50,137 nucleotides of DNA from Lentisphaeria bacterium (GTDB lineage Bacteria > Verrucomicrobiota > Lentisphaeria > Victivallales > UBA1829). Below are positions 42,018-50,137 of this stretch, one piece after another. Position numbers and translations under genes: made by a program. How positions within the stretch are numbered: position 1 is the first letter of the stretch; each line of letters begins with the position of its first letter. A model generated the notes under the pieces. The model worked only from the letters and a program-made list of their open reading frames with translations, was not told the origin of the DNA and made no database searches. The DNA lies in contig JAFVTF010000046.1 in the NCBI GenBank assembly GCA_017503375.1, positions 1 to 50,137 on the forward strand, given 5' to 3'.

Positions 42018-42907
42018 AACGGTTCGTTCCCGCTTCTCTCTTTGTTTTCATCCTTCTAATTTCCGGTTGTTCTGAACAGCGGTCATTTGAACCGGCTGAC
42101 AGGAATTTTGCAATGGAAATGGTGAAGGCTCAGTGTGAGATCGTCCCCCGTCATTCCGGAACTCCAGGCGCAGAAAAAACAGCTGAATGGATCCGGGATA
42201 TTGCAAGTTCCATGCACAATGTAAAGGTCAGAATTGATTCTTTTTCAGATGATACACCTGCCGGAAAAATGACGTTCCGCAATGTGATTGCCGAGTTCCC
42301 CGGCAAAGGAAAACCGATTATTATCGGAGCTCACTATGATGCGAAAAAATTAACGCTTACCCCGGATTTTCAAGCTGCCAATGACGGCGGCTCCGGGGTG
42401 GCTGTGCTGCTTTCTGTTATGAAAACGGTCGCATCTCAGAAAAAGCCGTTTCCGTTCCCCATCCATTTTATCTTTTTCGATGGGGAGGAATGTCAAATTG
42501 ATTACAGCGGGAACGATGGTTTGCATGGCAGTAAAAAGGCGGCAAAAGATTATACCGGAAAAGCCCGTGCCATGATTCTTGCAGATATGGTCGGCGATGA
42601 TGATTGGAATATTTCCATTCCGGAAAACTGTTCTCCGGAGCTGAAGAAAATCGTCCTGCAAGCAGCTGCTGAATTAAACTTGAGTGATTCTGTCAAACAA
42701 GGTTCCATGCAGGTGCTGGACGATCATCTCCCGTTTTTTGAAGCCGGAATCCCCGCTGTCAATCTCATTGATTTTGACTATGGTCCAGGAAATGCTTATT
42801 GGCATACCGGCGAGGATAAACTGGATAAAATAAATCCGGAAAGTCTGGGAAAAACTGCTGATCTGATCTTGAAAATCCTTGCGATAATGGAAAAAACATC
42901 GTTCTGA
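42014..42907 (+). CDS. M28-family zinc peptidase or glutaminyl cyclase-like lipoprotein
   Basis: 297 residues with a lipoprotein signal (ILLISGC, Cys 19). Zinc-binding positions of the M28 fold follow in order: GAHYDA (about 108), ANDGGSG (about 125), FDGEE (about 156), ADMVGDD (about 195) and YWHTGEDKLDK (about 272). M28 aminopeptidases and glutaminyl-peptide cyclotransferases share this pattern, and the short length with a lipobox fits either. It overlaps the end of ftsZ by four bases. Probably acts in the periplasm on peptides. Confidence 0.82.
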   Translation: MKRFVPASLFVFILLISGCSEQRSFEPADRNFAMEMVKAQCEIVPRHSGTPGAEKTAEWIRDIASSMHNVKVRIDSFSDDTPAGKMTFRNVIAEFPGKGKPIIIGAHYDAKKLTLTPDFQAANDGGSGVAVLLSVMKTVASQKKPFPFPIHFIFFDGEECQIDYSGNDGLHGSKKAAKDYTGKARAMILADMVGDDDWNISIPENCSPELKKIVLQAAAELNLSDSVKQGSMQVLDDHLPFFEAGIPAVNLIDFDYGPGNAYWHTGEDKLDKINPESLGKTADLILKILAIMEKTSF

Positions 42908-42913
42908 TTTTTG

Positions 42914-43060
42914 GGGGAACCACGGAAATCACGGAATTATCACAGAAAGTTTTTTATTATAATATTCCATTTACAGCCGCCGATTTATTTTTCAAAAAAA
43001 ATAAATCGGCACTCATAAAAAATTCCGTGTTATTCTGTGTATTCCGTGGTTCCCCAAAAA
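42914..43060. repeat. CACGGAA repeat pair in inverted orientation with central hairpin
   Basis: The left arm begins GGGGGAACCACGGAAATCACGG and the right arm ends ATTCCGTGGTTCCCC, the inverse complement of the same motif. Between them lies a perfect inverted repeat, 14-base arms GCCGATTTATTTTT (42979-42992) against 42997-43010. The elements are the same as at 2576-2790 (CACGGAA units plus AT-rich hairpin), here between the convergent M28 and EamA genes, and may end both transcripts. Confidence 0.75.
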
Positions 43061-43063
43061 AAA

Positions 43064-44002
43064 TCAGCGTTTCCGCTTGTATAATGTCCGGAGCAAATCT
43101 GCAATTTCAGGTTCAATCAATGCGGAACCTAAGACAAGGACCATTCCGGCACATTGCAGCAAAGTGATGCTTTCATGAAACATGATCCATCCGAGCAATG
43201 CGCTCAATATCGGCGTGAAATAGCCGGAAATGGCAAGCAGTCCGGTGGAAATATAACGCTGGGCATTGTTCCAGGAAAAGAATGCCAATGCTGTGGGAAC
43301 CAAGCCGAGATAGAGCGAACAAAATACATCCTCCGGTTCAATGGGCGCATGGTAGGGATAACGGAACGTCAGCTGAAAAATCAGAATCCAGAACCCGGCA
43401 AAAAGAACGCTCCATCCGCTGTAAAGCAAGCCGCCGATCCGTTTGATGGATGGATTGGATAATACCGTATAAAGAGCCCAACAGACGGCACCGATCACCA
43501 CAAACATATCACCTTTGGAGAATGATTTGATCATCAAACCTTCCATGCTGATGATTTTCAGTACAAAAAGACTCCCCGCAAAACCGAATACCAAACCAAG
43601 AGTTTGAAGCAGAGTTGTTTTGTTATGAAGAATGAAAATCCCAAGGATAAAGATCAACAATGGCGCTTCAGACTCCAGCATGGCTGCATTCACGACCGGA
43701 ATTCCGAGACTCTGTCCGTAAAACAGAGAACAGCTCATTCCGGCAGTGAAAATACTTTGAATGATCAGGTTCGTCCAGTCTTTCCATCCGATTCCCCGGA
43801 CAGGAAACTGTTTCTTTGAAATGGAATAAACGATGAGCATAACAAGTCCGGCAATGGTAAACCGGAACTGTCCCATGCTGTAACAATCCACATTTCCGCG
43901 TTTCAGCAGAAAACTGACCGCCGGAAACAGCGTTGCCCAGCACAGAACACTCACTGCCGCCCAGAAAATCCCGATATAACTTTTTCTGTTTTGATCCTGC
44001 AT
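43064..44002 (-). CDS. EamA-family (DMT superfamily) transporter
   Basis: Inner-membrane permease of 312 residues with ten predicted helices in two EamA halves. It begins with FWAAVSVLCWATLFPAVSFL, and the second half starts with GDMFVVIGAVCWALYTVLSN. The end is a basic tail (YKRKR). Such proteins export or import small metabolites such as amino acids or nucleotide sugars; the substrate is unknown. Its start follows the stop of the upstream membrane-protein gene by one base. Confidence 0.88.
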   Translation of the reverse strand: MQDQNRKSYIGIFWAAVSVLCWATLFPAVSFLLKRGNVDCYSMGQFRFTIAGLVMLIVYSISKKQFPVRGIGWKDWTNLIIQSIFTAGMSCSLFYGQSLGIPVVNAAMLESEAPLLIFILGIFILHNKTTLLQTLGLVFGFAGSLFVLKIISMEGLMIKSFSKGDMFVVIGAVCWALYTVLSNPSIKRIGGLLYSGWSVLFAGFWILIFQLTFRYPYHAPIEPEDVFCSLYLGLVPTALAFFSWNNAQRYISTGLLAISGYFTPILSALLGWIMFHESITLLQCAGMVLVLGSALIEPEIADLLRTLYKRKR

Positions 44003-44003
44003 A

Positions 44004-45803
44004 TTACTTCTTTATCCGTACTTTGTGATAATAACGTTCTTCTTCGGGACGGTTTCCGTTTTTATCCAGTGGATAAAGCTGAAAAACATCCTTTGTTTTT
44101 TCATATTGGAACGGCTTTCCGTTCTGTGAATCAACCGGAATGATTGAAAGAAAGTTCAGATTTTCCGGCAAACATTTCTCTTTGCGGTAATATTCCGCTA
44201 TTTCAATTGTAAGTTGAGTCATCTGCCAACGATCCAGCATTTGAGCAAAACGTGAGAAGGCTTTATGTAATGTCGGACACAATATTGCAGAAATATAAAA
44301 AGAGTTTCGCGTGTTTTTCTCAGAAGAGAAGAGGTCGGAATTAACTTTTCCAATTTCGTAAACTTTTTTATTTTGGGTCGTATTACAAATATTTTCATAC
44401 ATTTTCAGTGCATTATGAAAATCAGCAAGTGTGTGAATTCTCATAAAGAACGGGATAAAAAAGTATCCGATTATAATGCCGTTAAACATTTTGTTACTCG
44501 GAGTGTCAGACAGTTCTTCCGCCGTTGTTTTCATGAAAAGTTGAACAACGCTTTCAAACATGGCAGATTCCATTCCAAAACTGATACAAAGCTGTTTTTT
44601 CCAATCAACAGGTTCTCCAATCAGAGACAGCATCTCATCTTTGGTCCAATCTGTACAGAAAAATACATCGGACAATGTAGAAAGACGACCTGATTCCAAT
44701 GAGATTGCCACGAGTTTTCCTACCAGCGTTTCATTGAAAAGAGCCCAGTCTCTTAATTTCAATATCTTGGAATTACAGTTCCGGATTCGTTTTTTATCTA
44801 TCGGAAATGCACGGATTTCCAAAGCATAAAATCTTGCAGCTTCCCGGAAAGGATTTATATCCGGCAGTATCATTATGTCAATAGATTTTCTTTTCTGATA
44901 ACGGATCCGCTGTGGTGGCAGTTTCAGAAAATCTTCGGCAGCATCAAGAAATTGTTTATGTTCTTTCCGATATCTGATCCATTTTTCTTTTGCAGCCGCA
45001 GAGGTTTCAATCGAATCATAATCATCTATTAAATCCCGTTGAAACGTATCTGTCAATTTTTGCAGGGGAGGGGCGGTGACAGGAATCCCTTTTTCATTCC
45101 GTTCCCAAAATGCTTCCGGGGAAGTGGAATGTCCAGCCAGCGCGGAAAGCGTTTTTTTGCTTGCATCAATCGAATGGGAAAGGTGAAGATACCAACAGCC
45201 CATTCCTGCAGCATAAATCAGCAGAAGTCCGACAGGCACAAGAAATGTTTTCCGGAATTTCCGCTGCTCCGGAATCCCGGAAAGAGAAATCAGCAGAAGG
45301 ATATTCATACTCAAAAACAACAGGGAAATTGTTGTCGGCATTTCGATAAATTCAAAGAAAGGCAAAATTGCTGCGGCAATACTTCCAAGCGCAGCTGGAA
45401 TGAAAAGAAAACGTTTGTTTTTCAGCAGTAAAACAGCAGTCAGAAATCCCGATAAGGGAAACAGAAAAGCAGAGATAAAGGCAGAAAAATGGAAAATCTT
45501 TTTCTTTGCAAAGTGTTTCCGTTGAAGGTGATAAAGATTATGATAATACGTTACCACTCCATAAAGCCAAATCAGAAATGATGGTAAAACAATAAATAGA
45601 AAGAACTTGATCAGAGATGAGACTGCTGCTCCCTTTTGAGCAACAACAGGAGCCATTTTCCACACAAAAACCGGGAAAAGTTCCCAGACAAACATCAGCC
45701 ATGCCAATCCGGTCATAGCTCCGGAACGGGGGGAACGCATGCAGAAAAAACGATAGATAAACCGTTTTCTGTGATAATGTCTGAGAGGTTTTGTTCTGTT
45801 CAT
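44004..45803 (-). CDS. Large membrane protein with extracytoplasmic domain and pseudopilin-like tail, unknown function
   Basis: About 599 residues. A basic N-terminus is followed by six hydrophobic helices in the first 220 residues, then a soluble region of about 380 residues. The final 60 residues (IAEYYRKEKCLPENLNFLSI, PVDSQNGKPFQYE, YPLDKNGNRPEEERYY) match the pattern of a C-terminal segment common in uncharacterised Planctomycetota and Lentisphaerota proteins, where a pseudopilin-like helix is followed by a P-x-D-x-x-x-G-K-P-x-x-Y stretch. The start is uncertain: ATGs at 45815 and 45803 both lack a good ribosome site. I cannot assign a function. Confidence 0.65.
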   Translation of the reverse strand: MNRTKPLRHYHRKRFIYRFFCMRSPRSGAMTGLAWLMFVWELFPVFVWKMAPVVAQKGAAVSSLIKFFLFIVLPSFLIWLYGVVTYYHNLYHLQRKHFAKKKIFHFSAFISAFLFPLSGFLTAVLLLKNKRFLFIPAALGSIAAAILPFFEFIEMPTTISLLFLSMNILLLISLSGIPEQRKFRKTFLVPVGLLLIYAAGMGCWYLHLSHSIDASKKTLSALAGHSTSPEAFWERNEKGIPVTAPPLQKLTDTFQRDLIDDYDSIETSAAAKEKWIRYRKEHKQFLDAAEDFLKLPPQRIRYQKRKSIDIMILPDINPFREAARFYALEIRAFPIDKKRIRNCNSKILKLRDWALFNETLVGKLVAISLESGRLSTLSDVFFCTDWTKDEMLSLIGEPVDWKKQLCISFGMESAMFESVVQLFMKTTAEELSDTPSNKMFNGIIIGYFFIPFFMRIHTLADFHNALKMYENICNTTQNKKVYEIGKVNSDLFSSEKNTRNSFYISAILCPTLHKAFSRFAQMLDRWQMTQLTIEIAEYYRKEKCLPENLNFLSIIPVDSQNGKPFQYEKTKDVFQLYPLDKNGNRPEEERYYHKVRIKK

Positions 45804-45820
45804 AAAAATAACCATGTTAC

Positions 45821-45852
45821 AAAAAAGGGTCCGTCTTTCAACGGACCCTTTC
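45821..45852 (-). terminator. Intrinsic terminator of the PFOR gene
   Basis: On the minus strand AAGGGTCCGT, loop TGAAAG, ACGGACCCTT followed by TTTT. It starts 21 bases after the stop at 45874 and separates the PFOR gene from the next leftward gene. Confidence 0.9.
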
Positions 45853-45873
45853 TCAGCCTTTGGAACTGTTGAA

Positions 45874-48800
45874 TTACTTCATCAGTTTTCCGACTTCCTG
45901 ATAGAATTCCATCCGTTTTGCAGCATCAGATTCTGCTTTTGCGAGCAGAGCTTCTGCTTCTTCCGGATTGGCTTTCATCAGACCTTTGTAACGGCCTTCG
46001 GAGCGGATGAAATCCTGGAACTGACCGTTAGCCGGCTTCTTGACATCCCAAGTGAAGGGAGCAGCTTCGTTCGCCGGGTTGTAACGGTAGAGCGGGAAGT
46101 AACCGCAATCGACAGCGCGTTTCTGTTCGGTCTGGGTCTTGCTCATATCGATGTTGTGAGCGATACAGGGAGCGTATGCGAAGATGATGGACGGACCATC
46201 CCAAGCTTCAGCTTCCTGGAAGGCCTTGAGAGCCTGTGTACGGTCAGCACCGAGAGCGATGGATGCGACATAGACATAGCCGTAGCTCATGCACATGAAG
46301 CCCATGTTCTTCTTGTAGGTCTTCTTACCGCCTGCTGCGAATTTTGCAACTGCAGCGGTCGGGGTGGACTTGGATGCCTGTCCGCCGGTGTTGGAGTAAA
46401 CTTCGGTATCGAGGACGAGGATGTTGACGTTCTTGCCGGAAGCAACAACGTGGTCGATTCCGCCGTAACCGATATCGTTTGCCCATCCGTCACCACCGAT
46501 GATCCAGACGGATTTATCGCAGAAGTAATCGGAGAGTTCGTTGATCTTGGCGAGGACTTCGCAATCGCACTGTGCAGCATACTTGGCGATAACAGCCTTA
46601 GCTGCTTTCTGAGCTGCAAATGCTTCGTCGGTCTTGGAGTTATCCCAGTGTGCCATTGCATTCTGGATAGCTTCCTTGAGGTCAGCTTCGCACTTGTCGC
46701 TTGCGAGAGCTTTTTCGCAGAAGGATTTCAGCGTTGCGCGGTTGGCATCGACTGCCATACGCATACCCATACCGAATTCTGCGTTGTCTTCAAAGAGGGA
46801 GTTAGCCCAAGCCGGACCGCGTCCTTCTTTGGTCTTGCAGTACGGAATGGTCGGGAAGGTACCGCCGTAGATGGAGGAACATCCGGTTGCGTTGGCAACG
46901 ACCATGTTTTCACCGAAGAGCTGGGAGACCAGTTTGACGTACGGGGTTTCACCGCAGCCTGCGCAAGCACCGGAGAATTCAAAGAGAGGTTTGCGGAGCA
47001 TAGCACCCTTGACGGTTGCTGTGGTGTTCTTACCCATGACGTTATCAGGGGTGGACTCAAAGAATGCTTCATTTGCATTTTCATTTGCAGCGCGTTCTTC
47101 TTCGAGGGTGGACCAGACGAGAGCCTGTTTGCCTTCCTTGTCGCGCATCGGGCACTGATCAAGACAGACACCGCAAGCCATACAGTCTTCGACGTAGACC
47201 TGAACTTTGAACTTCAGATCGTCGCACTTCGGCATAGCTTCTTTAACGGTGAAGGATGCAGGAGCACCTGCAAGATCTTTTTCAGCAAACAGCTTGGTAC
47301 GGATAGCTGCGTGGGGGCAGGAAGATGCACAGATACCGCACTGGATACAGTTTGCGGCAACCCATCTCGGAACCTTCGGAGCGAATCCGCGTTTTTCGAG
47401 AGCTGCGGTTCCGGTGGGCAGAGTACCATCAATGCTCATTGCAGAGACAGGGATGGAGTCGCCATCGTTGCGCATGGAGGGTTCGACGATCTTCTTTGCG
47501 AATTCATCAGCATCATCGGGGATGAGCTTCTGGGGTTCAACGCAGGGAACGCCGTCGAGAGATGCAGGAACTTTGACTTCCTGGCAAGCATCAGCAGCCA
47601 TGTCAACCAGCTGGTTGTTCATGTCAATGACAGCCTGACCCTTCTTTGCAAATGCTTTTGCGTTGAGGTGCTTCATTTCTTCGGAAGCCTTGTCGAAGGG
47701 AACGATTCCGGAGACTTTGAAGTATGCAACCATCATAACGGTGTTTGCACCTTTACCGCGGAGACCGGGCATGTTCTTGACGATTGCTTCAGCGTTGACG
47801 TTGTAGAACTTGATTTCGTTCTTGATGATGTATTCCTGCATGTCGCGGGTCAGTTTTCCAAAGACTTCGTCGTTGGAGTAATGGCTGTTCAGCAGGAAGG
47901 TACCGCCCTTCTTGAGTCCGCGGAGCATATCATAGCGTCCGATGTAAGCTGCGCAGGAGCAGGAAACGAGATCGGGGCTGGTGATCAGATAGGTGGACTT
48001 GATGGGAGCATCGGAGAATCTCAGGTGAGAGCAGGTGAGACCGAAAGACTTCTTGGAGTCGTAAGCAAAGTATGCCTGTGCATCTTTGTTGGTCAGGTTA
48101 CCGATGACCTTGATTGTTGTCTTGTTGGCACCGACTGTACCGTCGCCGCCGAGACCGTAGAACATGCAGGCAGTGGTTCCTTCGGGTTCGGTTGTGATGT
48201 ATTCGTCGATGGGGAGAGACAGATTGGTGACGTCATCTTCGATACCGACGGTGAATCCGTGGAATCCGCCTTTTTCGAGATGTTTGTAAACTGCAAGGAT
48301 CATGGAGGGAGTGAAGTCCTTGGAAGAAAGACCGTAACGTCCGCCGATGATTGTGATTGCAGGATTATTGATCGCGACTTTGACGTCGAGATAGAGAGGT
48401 TCGCCGATTGCACCGGGCTCTTTTGTTCTGTCGAGAACAGCGATTCTCTTGACAGTCTTGGGCAGAGCTGCGAGGAATGCTTCGGTGTAGAAGGGACGAT
48501 AGAGACGGACTTTAACGAGACCGTATTTTGTTCCGCGCTTTGCGTTGAGGTAATCAATGGTTTCTTCGATTGCTTCGCAAGCGGAACCCATAGCAACGAT
48601 CACATCGGTTGCATCAGCAGCACCGACATAGTCGAACAGTTTGTAGCTGCGTCCGGTGACTTTTGCAACTGCATCCATCTTTTCCTGGACGATTGCAGGA
48701 CATGCGTCATAGAACTTGTTGACAGTTTCGCGGCCCTGGAAGTAAACGTCGCCGTTCTGAGCACCGACTTTACAGACGGGAGCTTCGGGACGGAGAGCGC

Positions 48801-49416
48801 GGTTGCGGAATTCTTCGATATACTGGGGTTCGACAAGTTTTGCGATTTCTTCGTAGGGGATTTCTTCAAACTTGTGAACTTCGTGGGAGGTACGGAATCC
48901 GTCAAAGAACTGCAGGAAGGGAACTTTGGACTTGTAGGTTGCGAGGTGAGCGACCAGAGCGAGGTCCATTTCTTCCTGAACGGAGTTTGCACAGAGCATA
49001 GCAAAACCGGTGTTGCGGCATGCCATCACGTCAGAGTGGTCACCGAAGATTGCCAGAGACTGGCATGCAAGAGATCTTGCAGTAACATGGAAGACTGTCG
49101 GGAGAAGTTCGCCGGCGATCTTGTACATGTTCGGGATCATCAGAAGAAGACCCTGAGATGCTGTGTAAGTGGTTGTGAGAGAGCCAGCTGCAAGACATCC
49201 ATGGACAGCACCTGCGGCACCTGCTTCAGACTGCATTTCTGCAACACTGACTTCTTTGCCCCAGATGTTGGTTTTGTGTTCGCTTGCCCACTGGTCGACC
49301 CATTCACCCATGTTGGATGACGGTGTGATGGGGTAGATAGCTGCAGTTTCGCTCAGAGCATAAGCGACATACGCTGCGGCGTAGTTCCCATCCTGTGTGT
49401 TAATGTGTCCCGGCAT
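45874..49416 (-). CDS. nifJ: Pyruvate:ferredoxin (flavodoxin) oxidoreductase
   Basis: Converts pyruvate and CoA to acetyl-CoA and CO2, passing electrons to ferredoxin; central to anaerobic metabolism. The 1180-residue single chain has all domains in order: PFOR N-terminal TPP-binding part (AYALSETAAIYPITPSS, about 18-34), domain II, the gamma domain, a two-cluster ferredoxin domain (CIQCGICASSC about 690 and CMACGVCLDQC about 745), and the C-terminal TPP-binding domain (GCSSIYGG, GDGWANDIGYGG about 976, NTGGQASKSTPT). The length is that of the homodimeric enzyme. A GGAGG site lies seven bases before the ATG. Single-gene unit with strong promoter and terminator. Strong codon bias leaves the opposite strand open for almost the whole gene. 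Confidence 0.98.
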   Translation of the reverse strand: MPGHINTQDGNYAAAYVAYALSETAAIYPITPSSNMGEWVDQWASEHKTNIWGKEVSVAEMQSEAGAAGAVHGCLAAGSLTTTYTASQGLLLMIPNMYKIAGELLPTVFHVTARSLACQSLAIFGDHSDVMACRNTGFAMLCANSVQEEMDLALVAHLATYKSKVPFLQFFDGFRTSHEVHKFEEIPYEEIAKLVEPQYIEEFRNRALRPEAPVCKVGAQNGDVYFQGRETVNKFYDACPAIVQEKMDAVAKVTGRSYKLFDYVGAADATDVIVAMGSACEAIEETIDYLNAKRGTKYGLVKVRLYRPFYTEAFLAALPKTVKRIAVLDRTKEPGAIGEPLYLDVKVAINNPAITIIGGRYGLSSKDFTPSMILAVYKHLEKGGFHGFTVGIEDDVTNLSLPIDEYITTEPEGTTACMFYGLGGDGTVGANKTTIKVIGNLTNKDAQAYFAYDSKKSFGLTCSHLRFSDAPIKSTYLITSPDLVSCSCAAYIGRYDMLRGLKKGGTFLLNSHYSNDEVFGKLTRDMQEYIIKNEIKFYNVNAEAIVKNMPGLRGKGANTVMMVAYFKVSGIVPFDKASEEMKHLNAKAFAKKGQAVIDMNNQLVDMAADACQEVKVPASLDGVPCVEPQKLIPDDADEFAKKIVEPSMRNDGDSIPVSAMSIDGTLPTGTAALEKRGFAPKVPRWVAANCIQCGICASSCPHAAIRTKLFAEKDLAGAPASFTVKEAMPKCDDLKFKVQVYVEDCMACGVCLDQCPMRDKEGKQALVWSTLEEERAANENANEAFFESTPDNVMGKNTTATVKGAMLRKPLFEFSGACAGCGETPYVKLVSQLFGENMVVANATGCSSIYGGTFPTIPYCKTKEGRGPAWANSLFEDNAEFGMGMRMAVDANRATLKSFCEKALASDKCEADLKEAIQNAMAHWDNSKTDEAFAAQKAAKAVIAKYAAQCDCEVLAKINELSDYFCDKSVWIIGGDGWANDIGYGGIDHVVASGKNVNILVLDTEVYSNTGGQASKSTPTAAVAKFAAGGKKTYKKNMGFMCMSYGYVYVASIALGADRTQALKAFQEAEAWDGPSIIFAYAPCIAHNIDMSKTQTEQKRAVDCGYFPLYRYNPANEAAPFTWDVKKPANGQFQDFIRSEGRYKGLMKANPEEAEALLAKAESDAAKRMEFYQEVGKLMK

Positions 49417-49464
49417 TGTTTTCCTCCTTTGCTGGGTTGGTTTGATTAAGAGAGTTCATCCTGA

Positions 49465-49492
49465 AATATATACCGTTAATGAAAAATTTCAA
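49465..49492 (-). promoter_or_regulatory. Promoter of the PFOR gene
   Basis: Minus strand TTGAAA (49492-49487), 16-base spacer, TATATT (49470-49465), about 48 bases before the ATG; identical boxes and spacing to guaB. Confidence 0.7.
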
Positions 49493-49593
49493 GCTTTATT
49501 TACAAAAACAAACCGTATTTTGCAGAGTTTTTGTTTTCTTGTACCTCCCAAGGCACAAAACAATAAAATTTTACAAAAAAATTAAAAATTTGA

Positions 49594-49621
49594 TTGAGTT
49601 TTTGAAAAAAGATGATATATT
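49594..49621 (+). promoter_or_regulatory. Promoter of tmRNA
   Basis: TTGAGT (49594-49599), 16-base spacer, TATATT (49616-49621). Transcription would start about 20 bases before the mature 5' end, leaving a leader for RNase P. Confidence 0.55.
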
Positions 49622-49648
49622 ACTGCGTATCACTTGAAATGAATAGCT

Positions 49649-50004
49649 GGGGACGTCATGGTTTCGACTGGACGAGTAGACCGACAGCTGCATGCCGAGG
49701 ATGACAGTTGGCCTCGTTAAACTTCTGTCAAAAAAATACAAGCGAACGAAGAGTACGCTCTCGCTGCCTAAGTTGCAGTGACGTCTCCTCCCTGACGGAC
49801 TCTAGGGGAAGTGAGACGTCGTCAGAGTCCTGGCTGATTTGATCGGACTGTTGTTGAGTCAGCGAGATTCAGACAGTATAGTCGCAAAGCCGCCTGCCCA
49901 TTGGCCCTGCTGCGAGACGAAAAAACGATAAAGATGGGAAAAGCATGTTGATGCCATCGGAAAGCTGTCACAGGACGCGGGTTCGACTCCCGCCGTCTCC
50001 ACCA
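49649..50004 (+). ncRNA. ssrA: Transfer-messenger RNA
   Basis: Rescues stalled ribosomes and tags the unfinished protein for proteolysis. The 5' end GGGGACG pairs with CGTCTCC at 49994-50000 to make the tRNA-like acceptor, followed by ACCA (50001-50004), so CCA is encoded. The T-arm GTTCGACTC is present. CATGCCGAGG is the usual early segment. The tag frame starts at GCG (49742), reads ANEEYALAA and stops with TAA at 49769-49771. One-piece type. Confidence 0.97.
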
Positions 50005-50015
50005 GAACTTTCTAA

Positions 50016-50058
50016 TTGCCAAGGACTTACAAATAAAGTCCCTGGCAATTTTCTTTTT
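50016..50058 (+). terminator. Intrinsic terminator of tmRNA
   Basis: TTGCCAAGGACTT (50016-50028) pairs with AAGTCCCTGGCAA (50036-50048) with one mismatch, followed by TTTTCTTTTT. The remaining 79 bases to the window end show no gene. Confidence 0.85.
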
Positions 50059-50137
50059 ATAGTGCTTACAGTTGCAGGCACTTACGGCTTTTCTGCGGAG
50101 AGCAAGAGACTGCTGTTCTCAACGCTGAACCATACCA

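Noticed and set aside
45814..49320. An open frame of 1168 codons on the plus strand, antisense to nearly all of the PFOR gene
   Set aside because: It is the mirror of a highly biased gene: avoidance of codons whose complements are stops (TTA, CTA, TCA) leaves the opposite strand open. The translation is Cys/Phe/Val-rich with no domain, and no ribosome site or promoter was seen at its start.

Overview
The window reads as chromosome of a Gram-negative, anaerobic bacterium, most probably of the phylum Lentisphaerota (Victivallales-type gut or rumen lineage). The lipid A gene lpxC, a heptosyltransferase and a heptose-phosphate adenylyltransferase show an outer membrane with LPS. A very large pyruvate:ferredoxin oxidoreductase points to anaerobic metabolism. 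A prepilin-type protein with the ending typical of the Lentisphaerota/Planctomycetota expansions, a GntR regulator fused to a solute-binding domain, and a highly diverged FtsZ all fit this phylum. The assignment is inference from gene content; no 16S gene is present.

Layout. 1-458: start of a truncated leftward gene with its own promoter, a tRNA-Ser(GCU), and the dinG promoter. 459-2564: DinG/XPD-like helicase. 2565-2869: a duplicated repeat with hairpins and a strong inverted repeat. 2870-10281: nine leftward genes that could be one transcript (guaB, UDP-glucose dehydrogenase, a TadE-like protein, heptose-P adenylyltransferase, two CBM9-like proteins, a TrmH-family methyltransferase, miaA, a glutaredoxin-like protein). 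10513-14855: a two-gene DUF262 cassette resembling GmrSD-type defence proteins. 15210-16265: an exported protein with an extremely basic tail. 16479-29276: a compact leftward operon of at least nine genes, starting with a prepilin-like protein and continuing through secreted or lipid-anchored carbohydrate-active-looking proteins to soluble enzymes (epimerase-like SDR, DapA/NanA-type lyase, M20 amidohydrolase, Gfo/Idh oxidoreductase, TIM-barrel isomerase). It is divergent from a GntR-solute-binding fusion regulator (29555-30904), and the two promoters carry related palindromes at their -10 regions. 31007-36145: FabK-like reductase, LpxC, a double-domain FabZ, GlgB. 36147-39432: envelope lipoproteins, a membrane protein and a heptosyltransferase. 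39526-42907: FtsA, a diverged FtsZ, an M28 peptidase. 43064-45815: EamA transporter and a membrane protein. 45874-49416: PFOR. 49649-50004: tmRNA with terminator.

The most promising undescribed system is the 16.5-30.9 kb locus: a sugar-binding-like one-component regulator apparently controlling export or capture and breakdown of an unidentified glycan. It includes a cytoplasmic/lipoprotein pair of paralogues of unknown family and two secreted proteins joined in one open frame. Other notable points are FtsZ with altered GTPase motifs, a FabZ tandem with a dead-looking second domain, a DUF262 pair, a CACGGAA repeat family, and a recurring TTGAAA-N16-TATATT promoter pattern.
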